This document shows positions 1 to 5,578 of a stretch of DNA of 8,053 bases, in pieces (within the stretch, counting starts at the first letter, position 1; each line of letters opens with the position of its first letter). The translations under genes and the position numbers were made by a program. The stretch is from contig JAUIFW010000049.1 of assembly GCA_030430105.1 (NCBI GenBank), forward strand, positions 1 through 8,053, written 5' to 3'. Under the pieces are notes generated by a model. The model saw only the letters and a list, made by a program, of their open reading frames with translations. It ran no database searches and had not been told where the DNA came from. The DNA is from a bacterium. GTDB taxonomy: Bacteria > Patescibacteria > Gracilibacteria > 1-14-2-50-48-13.

Positions 1-534
1 GCTTGTGTCATAGAAATGCATCAGTTGGCGGAGGAACTCTTTGCACAAAAAAGGAAGAAGGCCTTTGAGGGACTTCATATTCGTACTGGGGTGGCTCTTG
101 GCACGGCTGTGGTCGGAAATTTCGGCAGCGAACAGCGCTTTGACTACACGGCCATGGGTGATGTTGTCAATCTTGCCTCCCGCCTGGAGGGAGTAAACAA
201 GCAGTACGGAACGAGCATTTGTATCAACGCTGCGTTGGCACAGAGGCTTCCAGACTTTCCTCAGAGAAAACTCGATCTGATCAAAGTAAAGGGCAAGACC
301 CAAGCAACACCTATTTATGAGCTCCCACATGCCGAGGTAGATGATGCTGTCTTTGCCTCTTTTGCAGACGCACTGGCTCTCTATATGGATGCTAACTTTG
401 CTGAGGCAGCGGTTATCTTCAAGAAACTCCGTGCAAAGGATTCCCCCTCAGCAATATTCTACAAGCGATGTGAGGCGCTTTTGGCTACACCTCCATCAGA
501 ATGGAAGGGGGTGTGGGAGATGAAGTCTAAGTAA
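1..534 (+). CDS. Class III adenylate/guanylate cyclase, C-terminal part (5' truncated by window)
   Basis: The frame is open from base 1, so the start lies upstream; residues are numbered here from the Met at nt 16. The visible part is the second half of a class III cyclase homology domain: IRTG...GTAVVGNFGS (22-38), then FDYTAMGDVVNLASRLEG (42-59), then VKGK (91-94). By family knowledge, N52 and R56 of VNLASR are the transition-state Asn/Arg pair and VKGK supplies the phosphate-contacting Lys. The position that is Asp in mammalian adenylyl cyclases (YDIWG) is Thr45 here (YTAMG), as in the class IIIb cyclases reported to respond to bicarbonate. The metal-binding aspartates are outside the window. 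Residues about 107-172 form a helical, TPR-like tail ending in a PPSEWKGVWEM motif common after such domains. Likely product: cAMP. No terminator follows; the next promoter begins one base after the stop codon. Confidence 0.9.
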   Translation, partial: ACVIEMHQLAEELFAQKRKKAFEGLHIRTGVALGTAVVGNFGSEQRFDYTAMGDVVNLASRLEGVNKQYGTSICINAALAQRLPDFPQRKLDLIKVKGKTQATPIYELPHAEVDDAVFASFADALALYMDANFAEAAVIFKKLRAKDSPSAIFYKRCEALLATPPSEWKGVWEMKSK

Positions 535-562
535 TTGACAAATTACAATATATGTATATAAA
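535..562 (+). promoter_or_regulatory. Strong sigma70-type promoter for the 593-1849 gene
   Basis: A perfect -35 TTGACA at 535-540 is followed after 16 nt by TATAAA at 557-562. The expected start of transcription is near 569, giving a leader of about 24 nt before the GTG at 593. The surrounding bases (541-580) are very AT-rich. The -35 box starts one base after the cyclase stop codon, so the gene downstream has its own promoter. Basis: direct match to consensus; activity is inferred. Confidence 0.7.
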
Positions 563-580
563 TAAATAAAAGAAATATTT

Positions 581-586
581 AGGAGG
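581..586 (+). promoter_or_regulatory. Shine-Dalgarno site deciding a GTG start
   Basis: AGGAGG lies 6 nt before GTG at 593 and 4 nt before an overlapping ATG at 591. The ATG frame ends after five codons (MCLYS, stop at 606-608), whereas the GTG frame runs 418 codons. The GTG is therefore the productive start. This is the only near-perfect ribosome binding site seen in the window. Confidence 0.75.
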
Positions 587-592
587 TACTAT

Positions 593-1849
593 GTGTTTAT
601 ACTCATAGACACTGCAGAAGCTAGGCGCAAGGAAGATGCTTTGGCATGTACTATAGATTGGAGTAATCAGACGTTTAGTATTGCATGTGCCATACCAACT
701 CTTCCTTCTCACGTGGAACTAAAGCGTGCTGCGAGACTGGGGCTTAGATATAGATCATCTACAGCAAAGAAATTCTTTGGTGCCAATTTTGGCTTCATGG
801 TTGATAAAGAGATACCCTCTATTGTGCTTCGAGCTGAATATTCGTTTGAACTCGAGTTACTCGGAGTAGATTTGGCCTTTGAAACCATATCGGTAGCTGC
901 TGAATTTGTTATAGAGACTCTAAAAGAATTGCATTTCAGCGAGCTTCAAATGCCTGTGCTACATTCCCTATTTACAGTTTCTGAAATGGAGTATAGGCGA
1001 GCGCATGGACGCGCTTTGGACTTTCACGATATGCGCCGATCATCTCGGTTCATAAAATCAAGTAGGATGTTAACATTTGCTGGAAGACTTATTTGCTATG
1101 CATTTGCATTTTACAGCATTAGGGAGCAGTTGGATGTACTATTCCTAACTTATGGAATGGACGGTCTAGATATATCCTGGGAGCCACGCGAGCATTTTGG
1201 AGTAAGGCGCCCCATCTATTCTAATATGTTTTCTCCAATAAGTAAGGGGTGGCATTACATAAATTATCTCCAGGTATTTTCGCGACTTATGGAGATAGAG
1301 CCGTTATTCACACCCTTGCAGTTCAGGCAATATAGTGTAAAATTGCACTCTCTCCTGGGAAAAAAGAGGAAGGCTATCGCACGAAAGGATACAATCGACC
1401 CTCTGAGAATATCATACGATAGGCGATCAGGAATACGCATAGATAAGCAACTAGCCTTAGATGGGTTAGTGCATCTAGTACTCCATTGCCCAACTGACAC
1501 CCTGGAAACTCTCCTAGGTAACAGTAGGTTGAATGAGTATGTGCAACTTTTGCAGTTTGGACTAGTTCGCTCAGACAGCAGAGCCTACCTCTCCTCAAAC
1601 ACTGCAAGAATGCAGAAGTTTATCACTAAGCTCACTAGCTCCACTTGGATAGTGCAGTTGATAACAGAATCCCTACAACAAATGGATGTTGTGGAGATAC
1701 AATGGGAGGGAACTGAGGAAAGTACTCACGTCTCCTGTGCCTATAATGATGGGCAAGATAGTTTCGTAGCTACAGCGACATCAGAGTCACTTGAGGAGGC
1801 ACTAGCAGAAGCGGAAAAACAAATGATTTACACCTACTTTCAAGTATAG
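593..1849 (+). CDS. Hypothetical protein of 418 aa, monocistronic, no recognised family
   Basis: I do not recognise this protein. It starts at GTG 593, set by AGGAGG, with no in-frame alternative nearby. There is no signal peptide and no convincing transmembrane segment; the most hydrophobic stretch (around MLTFAGRLICYAFAFYSI, about residues 161-178) contains an Arg and looks like a buried helix. The protein is rich in Arg/Lys in the middle, including a basic patch LLGKKRKAIARKD (about 254-266). The last 60 residues look like an alpha/beta module: strand-like VVEIQWEG, strands around HVSCAY and SFVATAT, then an acidic helix SLEEALAEAEKQM. It is likely cytoplasmic. The gene is enclosed by its own promoter (535-562) and intrinsic terminator (1864-1889), so it is expressed alone. 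It uses more AUA codons and is somewhat more AT-rich than the genes to its right, which with the strong Shine-Dalgarno hints at a different origin. That it is coding is well supported; function is unknown. Confidence 0.8.
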   Translation: MFILIDTAEARRKEDALACTIDWSNQTFSIACAIPTLPSHVELKRAARLGLRYRSSTAKKFFGANFGFMVDKEIPSIVLRAEYSFELELLGVDLAFETISVAAEFVIETLKELHFSELQMPVLHSLFTVSEMEYRRAHGRALDFHDMRRSSRFIKSSRMLTFAGRLICYAFAFYSIREQLDVLFLTYGMDGLDISWEPREHFGVRRPIYSNMFSPISKGWHYINYLQVFSRLMEIEPLFTPLQFRQYSVKLHSLLGKKRKAIARKDTIDPLRISYDRRSGIRIDKQLALDGLVHLVLHCPTDTLETLLGNSRLNEYVQLLQFGLVRSDSRAYLSSNTARMQKFITKLTSSTWIVQLITESLQQMDVVEIQWEGTEESTHVSCAYNDGQDSFVATATSESLEEALAEAEKQMIYTYFQV

Positions 1850-1863
1850 GAATGTAGAGTCTT

Positions 1864-1889
1864 GGCAGCCAAACTGGCTGCCTTTTTTT
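1864..1889 (+). terminator. Intrinsic terminator of the 593-1849 gene
   Basis: A perfect 7-bp stem GGCAGCC (1864-1870) and GGCTGCC (1876-1882) with loop AAACT is followed by seven T (1883-1889). It lies 14 nt after the TAG stop. The next promoter starts six bases later. Confidence 0.93.
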
Positions 1890-1894
1890 GTTGT

Positions 1895-1923
1895 TTGCAA
1901 TATTCACATTATTATGCTATAGT
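1895..1923 (+). promoter_or_regulatory. Sigma70-type promoter of the structured RNA
   Basis: TTGCAA at 1895-1900 and TATAGT at 1918-1923 are separated by exactly 17 nt. The expected first transcribed base is about 1930, which is also the first base of the perfect 13-bp helix that closes the downstream RNA. This coincidence supports both calls. The sequence directly follows the upstream terminator. Confidence 0.65.
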
Positions 1924-1929
1924 ATATCT

Positions 1930-2150
1930 TCAAGAAGGAGTTACACCCACCCCCTCCATGGCACATGCAGGGACAACAACGTGGCATGAAGGAGAGATCC
2001 TATCGCAGTAAAGCAACGATAGAAGACACAGAGAACTTTGGCTCTAGCCTGCAAGGGAGCATACCCTTCAGTGAGCGAAGGCCCCCTCTTCCCCACCTCT
2101 CTCCCTCAACTCCTTCTTGATTTTCCACTACGTACGCGTAGTGTTTTTTT
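1930..2150 (+). ncRNA. Candidate structured small RNA, about 190-220 nt, unknown class (6S-like closing helix)
   Basis: This fills a 321-bp gap with no credible gene. Seen in the sequence: a promoter placing +1 at about 1930; a perfect 13-bp helix joining the ends (1930-1942 TCAAGAAGGAGTT with 2108-2120 AACTCCTTCTTGA); an inner helix GGAGAGA (1991-1997) with TCTCTCC (2098-2104); a hairpin CTATCG (2000-2005) with CGATAG (2017-2022); a long irregular hairpin from 2036 to 2080 (CTTT/GAAG with one T-G wobble, GCTC/GAGC, CTG/CAG, AAGGG/CCCTT); and an intrinsic terminator at 2126-2150. C/U-rich, apparently unpaired tracts lie at 1943-1957 and 2081-2097. Paired ends, an inner pyrimidine-rich bubble and this size recall 6S RNA, but I see no 6S primary-sequence signature. 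RNase P, tmRNA, SRP RNA and T-box hallmarks are absent. No segment complementary to the terminator's 5' arm was found, so a free sRNA is favoured over a riboswitch for the downstream gene. Confidence 0.6.
2126..2150 (+). terminator. Intrinsic terminator of the structured RNA
   Basis: A perfect 7-bp stem CACTACG (2126-2132) and CGTAGTG (2137-2143) with tetraloop TACG is followed by seven T (2144-2150). It ends the RNA that starts near 1930 and sits only 20 nt before the ATG of the protease gene, so it may also limit read-through into that gene. Confidence 0.9.
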
Positions 2151-2170
2151 GTTGTTTCTAATTATCTACT

Positions 2171-3889
2171 ATGAAGGCACTTCGCATTCTTACTCTACTC
2201 TTTCTTTGCATTCCAGCCTGTTTCGCCTTCATAGACGTGAGTGGGAAGTCCCTCGAGGATAAGGCTATTCAAAACCTCTTTCTCTACGGAGTCGTTGATG
2301 GGTATGAGGATGATACCTTTAGGCCGAGCGAACCCATTTCTCGAGCAGAATTTGTAAAGCTTGCCTACAGTGTAAAGGAATCCTTCCCTGAGGATATCAA
2401 TGCTTGTAGGTTTTCTGATGTCACGCCAGGTAGTTGGTACGCGCCATATGTCTGCACTGCTTCCAAGGATGGTATCGTGAGTGGATATGGTGATGGGACC
2501 TTCGGGCCAGCCGCAGATATTACCAGGGCAGAAGCTTTGAAAGTAGCACTTACCCTTATGGACCGGGAGGTTCCGGACAGCTTCCGAACCCTTGGATTTC
2601 AGGATGTGAGCGCAGACAGTTGGTATGCTAAGTACGTAGCTTATGGAAAGGGAGCAAGGGTTCTCGACTTTCTCTATGAAAACTTCAGAGCAGAGCTTCC
2701 TGCAACACGAGGCTTTGCTGCCCAGTTACTCTATAGACTAAAGGTTACTAAGGATCAGCGAACGCCCGTCTTTACCCCTCATGCAGAGACCCAATGGCTA
2801 CTTGATACAGGACTAAAAAGAGAAGGTGTTCCCGTGGAAGCCTTTGAACAGGATGAGTTGGTGAAGGACATCTTTGATTTCCTTTCCTATCACCCAGATT
2901 ATGAGCTCATAGACCCTGACGCATATTATCGAGGAGCACTCAAGGGTATGGTGCAGTCCCTTGGTGACGAGTACACAGTTTATGTAGAGCCTCAGGATAC
3001 CGAGGCATACAGTACCGCTCTCTTTGGAGCCTTTTCTGGCATAGGTGTTGAATTTGCCCCCCATGAACTGGGTATCATAATTCTTCAGAGTTTTAAGGGA
3101 AGTCCGGCTGAAAAGGCCGGCCTCAAGGCTGGAGATATTCTCACCCATGCAGATGGTGAGTCACTGTCTGGGAAAAGTAATGAAGAAGTCTTTTCGCTTG
3201 TTGCTGGTGAAGAAGGTACAGAGGTTGTGCTCGATCTTATCACTGCTGACGGTGAGCTAGAGACTCTTACCGTTACGAGAGCACACATCGATATCCCAAC
3301 CATTTACTTCGAAATGCTTGAGGGTGATATTGGGTACCTCGATATTAGTATGTTCTCTGGCGAGACGGTGAATGACGCACTCGACGCACTTGAGGAAGCT
3401 GGGGACATGGAGGCAATTATTCTTGACCTCAGGTACAACGGTGGTGGGCTTGTATCAGGTGCAAGAGGCCTTGCGTCACTGTTCTTGGAGGATGACCTTG
3501 TGATTACCTCCTTTTCAGATGCAGCAGGAAATACCCAGGAGCTCGACAGTGTCTACCTAGGTGCTAGGTATGATGTGCCCCTTGTTGTACTCATGAATGA
3601 ATACAGTGCTTCTGCTTCTGAGATGGTTGCAGGTGCCCTGCAGGACCATGCCCGAGCAACGATTATAGGAACTCCTTCTTTTGGTAAGGGCTCTATGCAG
3701 GAAGTAATCACTCTCTTTGATGGGTCACTCCTCAAGCTTACAACCAACTACTGGTATACGCCAAATGGCAACCACGTGCAGTTTGATATGGATGGGATCC
3801 AGCCAGATGAGCTTGTGGTGGATGAGGTGGATACGGAGGTGGATGAGGTGTTGGAAGCTGCGAAGCAGCTTCTAGGTCTTAGGGCTTAG
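2171..3889 (+). CDS. Secreted SLH-domain S41 C-terminal processing peptidase (CtpA/Prc-like), 572 aa
   Basis: The start is fixed by a stop codon just upstream (2159-2161) and by the signal peptide MKALRILTLLFLCIPACFA, with likely cleavage after residue 19. Three SLH repeats follow (about 20-72, 79-131, 142-192; the third is degenerate), carrying GYEDDTF and GYGDGTF motifs. A linker and helical region run to about 280, then a PDZ domain (about 283-372), then the S41 core. By alignment with Prc, Ser481 of NEYSASASEM is the nucleophile, Lys506 of GTPSFGKGSMQ the general base and Gln510 the helper, with the same 25-residue Ser-Lys spacing. The enzyme probably cuts or degrades proteins at the envelope, tethered through its SLH repeats to the cell-surface layer; PDZ domains in this family sense substrate C-termini. 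Cys79 and Cys95 in SLH2 could form a disulfide. The C-terminus has an acidic VDEV repeat. No Shine-Dalgarno is visible before the ATG, and an intrinsic terminator ends 20 nt upstream. Confidence 0.95.
   Translation: MKALRILTLLFLCIPACFAFIDVSGKSLEDKAIQNLFLYGVVDGYEDDTFRPSEPISRAEFVKLAYSVKESFPEDINACRFSDVTPGSWYAPYVCTASKDGIVSGYGDGTFGPAADITRAEALKVALTLMDREVPDSFRTLGFQDVSADSWYAKYVAYGKGARVLDFLYENFRAELPATRGFAAQLLYRLKVTKDQRTPVFTPHAETQWLLDTGLKREGVPVEAFEQDELVKDIFDFLSYHPDYELIDPDAYYRGALKGMVQSLGDEYTVYVEPQDTEAYSTALFGAFSGIGVEFAPHELGIIILQSFKGSPAEKAGLKAGDILTHADGESLSGKSNEEVFSLVAGEEGTEVVLDLITADGELETLTVTRAHIDIPTIYFEMLEGDIGYLDISMFSGETVNDALDALEEAGDMEAIILDLRYNGGGLVSGARGLASLFLEDDLVITSFSDAAGNTQELDSVYLGARYDVPLVVLMNEYSASASEMVAGALQDHARATIIGTPSFGKGSMQEVITLFDGSLLKLTTNYWYTPNGNHVQFDMDGIQPDELVVDEVDTEVDEVLEAAKQLLGLRA
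3818..3850 (+). repeat. Short direct repeat inside the protease gene
   Basis: GTGGATGAGGTG occurs at 3818-3829 and again at 3839-3850, a 21-bp (7-codon) period. It encodes two copies of VDEV in the acidic C-terminal tail (VVDEVDTEVDEV). It is a coding micro-repeat, not a mobile element. Confidence 0.6.
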
Positions 3890-3892
3890 GGC

Positions 3893-3936
3893 TTGGGGGC
3901 TGGAGGGCTATTCGGTTGATACGTCTCCGCCCCCAA
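3893..3936. other. Hairpin at the convergent junction, no T-tract
   Basis: TTGGGGGC (3893-3900) pairs perfectly with GCCCCCAA (3929-3936). Inside it, after a one-base bulge, GGAG (3902-3905) pairs with CTCC (3925-3928), making 12 pairs in all. Neither strand has a following T run, so it is not a standard intrinsic terminator. It lies between the protease stop and the end of sufU, and its right arm overlaps the last codons of the -1 frame of sufU. It could slow polymerase or protect mRNA 3' ends from either side; that role is inferred. Confidence 0.45.
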
Positions 3937-4323
3937 CCAACGCCTGCTCCAATGTGTGCCACGCAAGTGACGCGCACTTCACCCTTGCGGGGAACTCGTG
4001 TACGCCTGAAAAGACGGTGAGTTTTTTGGGGATTCCTTCAGCTGGAACATGCTACCCAGAAGCATTTGTACCTCTTCCACAGATTTACCCTTTACTGCTT
4101 CTGTTAGGAGTGAGGCAGAGCTTTGTGATATTGCGCAACCCACTCCTTTAAACTTTATATCTTCAAGGACCCCTTTCTCTACCCTGAGAGTTATGCGAAG
4201 AGAATCACCGCAGACAGGATTCCTCCCTACTCCTTGATGAGAGCAATCTGCAAGCTCACCCTCGTTACGAGGATGCTTGTTGTGATCCATGATGAGCTGC
4301 CCGTAGAGACTGTTTAGATTCAT
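3908..4323 (-). CDS. sufU: SufU, sulfur-transfer/NifU-like protein, interrupted by a -1 frameshift
   Basis: The ATG at 4323-4321 overlaps the sufS stop in ATGA. The zero frame gives 114 aa and stops at TGA 3981-3979, lacking the family's C-terminus. Zero-frame residues 1-101 contain LYGQLIMDHNKHPRN, PVCGD (Cys38, Asp40) and GVGCAISQSSAS (Cys63). In the -1 frame from 4021 to the TAG at 3910-3908, 37 more residues read LTVFSGVHEFPARVKCASL and onward, restoring the third conserved cysteine (Cys117) and a usual length of 138 aa. The switch lies at A AAA AAC (4027-4021), in zero-frame phase as CCA AAA AAC. In characterised SufU proteins the three Cys and the Asp bind zinc, and the protein accepts sulfane sulfur from SufS. 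The 114-aa product should lack one ligand. The cause may be programmed -1 frameshifting, an A6/A7 sequencing error, or a real mutation; the sequence cannot tell which. Confidence 0.88.
4021..4027 (-). promoter_or_regulatory. Candidate -1 slippery heptamer A AAA AAC in sufU
   Basis: Read on the minus strand, the heptamer sits in the X XXY YYZ phase (codons CCA AAA AAC). The conserved protein continues in exactly the -1 frame after it. A Shine-Dalgarno-like AAGGA (4038-4034) lies 6 nt before it. A 9-bp bulged hairpin at 3989-3962 lies about 31 nt after it, further than the usual spacing for a stimulator. IS1 is known to use this same heptamer. Function is unproven because the run is also a homopolymer prone to indel errors. 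Confidence 0.4.
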
Positions 4324-5522
4324 ACTTGAAAGAAAGTTTTGAGTTCTTGCAGTGCATCTCCAAGTCGCTGCACTTCTTCTACCGTATTGTACGCCGCGAG
4401 GGATGCTCTCGCGGTAGCTGGAACACCAAATCGCTTCATCACTGGCTGCGTACAATGGTGGCCAGCCCGTATAGCGATCCCCTTACTATCGAGGAAGGTT
4501 CCTATATCATGAGCGTGAACCCCTTTTACCACAAAGGAGTAGATTGGCGCTCGATGCTTTGGCCCAAGCAAGCGTACTCCATCCATAGAAGAGAACAGTG
4601 TATCCATTGCTTCTATTAGGATAGTTTCTTGTGCTACTATCTCATTTCGATGTGCCATGATGTACTCTAGAGCCTTTGCCAATGCAATTGCCCCTCCCAC
4701 ATTTGGCGTTCCTGCCTCAAATCGCGTAGGTGCCTTTTGATACTCTACCCCATTAAAATCCACAGAGAGAATCATATCTCCTCCTCCCTGATACGGTGGC
4801 AGACTATTCAGTACATCCTCCTTACCATAGAGCACTCCAATACCCATAGGAGCAAATACTTTGTGCCCTGTGAATGCATAAAAGTCAGCATCCAGATCTA
4901 CAACATCAACGGGCATATGCGGAGCAGCTTGACTTCCATCAATACATACCTGTGCGCCATGTGCATGGGCTATTTCAATGAGCTCTTTTACTGGATTGAT
5001 TGTCCCTAGGCTATTGCTTATGTGAGGAATATTTACAAATCGAATCGTGTGATTTTCAAAAAGCTCCCTGTACTCTTCCAGGATCAACTCACCTTCGTCA
5101 TTGATAGGGGAAACGAGTAGCTTGAGTCCTTTACGTTTTGCCACTTCAAACCACGGCACAATGGAGGCGTGGTGATCCATCTCTGTAAGAAGGATGGCGT
5201 CTCCGCTCTGCAGCATTGCCCCCACTGAATGAGCAAGCAGATTGAGTGCTTCTGTTGCGTTCTTGGTGAAGACAATCTCTTTTGCTGATTTTGCTCCAAG
5301 AAATTTCTGTACCACCTCACGCGCTGCATCATACTGGGCAGTAGCTTGGCTGCTTAGGGCGTACACACCGCGGTGTACATTTACTCCCTGCGTTTCATAG
5401 AATTCCTTTTCGGCCATGAGTGCCTTCGCTAGCTTGGCGCTTGATGCACCATTGTCAAAGTAGGCGAGTGGTTCGCCGTTCATCGTTTGACCTAGTAGTG
5501 GGAAATCTGATCGTTGTAACAT
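4320..5522 (-). CDS. sufS: SufS, group II cysteine desulfurase, 400 aa
   Basis: This PLP enzyme removes sulfur from L-cysteine, giving alanine and an enzyme persulfide that is passed to SufU. Motifs in order: LAYFDNGASS (19-28), VHRGVYALSSQAT (49-61), FTKNATEALN (85-94), EMDHHAS (114-120), CIDGSQAAPHMPVDV (193-207) with Asp195 facing the pyridine nitrogen, FTGHKVFAPMGIGVLYG (217-233) with Lys221 as the PLP Schiff-base lysine, FEAGTPN (268-274), and IRAGHHCTQP (351-360) with Cys357 as the catalytic cysteine in the short loop typical of SufS. Length matches the family. The start is fixed by an in-frame TAA four codons upstream. It follows sufD after 56 nt with no clear Shine-Dalgarno sequence. 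Its TGA stop overlaps the sufU ATG by 4 nt (ATGA), matching coupled production of donor and acceptor. Confidence 0.97.
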   Translation of the reverse strand: MLQRSDFPLLGQTMNGEPLAYFDNGASSAKLAKALMAEKEFYETQGVNVHRGVYALSSQATAQYDAAREVVQKFLGAKSAKEIVFTKNATEALNLLAHSVGAMLQSGDAILLTEMDHHASIVPWFEVAKRKGLKLLVSPINDEGELILEEYRELFENHTIRFVNIPHISNSLGTINPVKELIEIAHAHGAQVCIDGSQAAPHMPVDVVDLDADFYAFTGHKVFAPMGIGVLYGKEDVLNSLPPYQGGGDMILSVDFNGVEYQKAPTRFEAGTPNVGGAIALAKALEYIMAHRNEIVAQETILIEAMDTLFSSMDGVRLLGPKHRAPIYSFVVKGVHAHDIGTFLDSKGIAIRAGHHCTQPVMKRFGVPATARASLAAYNTVEEVQRLGDALQELKTFFQV

Positions 5523-5578
5523 GTATGGTTCTTAAGGTAATGGTCTGTGGAGCTTGAGAGGTGCCCCCACTTTCGTAT

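Noticed and set aside
1690..1849. Double-stranded RNA-binding domain at the C-terminus of the hypothetical protein
   Set aside because: The strand-strand-helix pattern is loosely similar, but the basic KKxAxxxAA helix start is missing and the helix is acidic.
1958..2011. A 17-codon ORF (ATG 1958 to TAA 2009-2011) inside the structured RNA, possibly a leader peptide
   Set aside because: The nearest Shine-Dalgarno-like sequence (1935-1940) is 17 nt away and buried in the closing helix, and the peptide has no run of one amino acid as expected for attenuation.
1930..2170. T-box or metabolite riboswitch controlling the protease gene
   Set aside because: There is no T-box sequence, no recognised aptamer core, and no upstream segment complementary to the terminator's 5' arm CACTACG to form an antiterminator.
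2155..2171. A -10 element (TAATTAT region) for a leaderless protease mRNA
   Set aside because: The match to TATAAT is poor and no -35 box lies at suitable spacing, since that position falls in the terminator; kept only as one possibility in the findings.
2171..2232. Lipoprotein signal (IPAC) in the protease N-terminus
   Set aside because: Pro just before the Ala-Cys does not fit a lipobox, and a signal peptidase I site (ACFA) follows directly.
2038..2262. A TTG-started 74-codon frame running from the RNA into the protease gene
   Set aside because: It has no ribosome binding site, low-complexity composition, crosses the terminator, and overlaps a clear signal peptide in another frame.
4320..4323. 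Alternative genetic code with UGA read as glycine (code 25), as in some related lineages
   Set aside because: sufS ends in UGA exactly where sufU starts in an ATGA overlap and the conserved SufS C-terminus is complete there; no in-frame UGA is needed inside any gene.
4324..4455. A longer sufU starting at 4455
   Set aside because: The extra N-terminal residues would lie entirely inside sufS and resemble no SufU; the ATG at 4323 gives the family N-terminus and a normal ATGA overlap.
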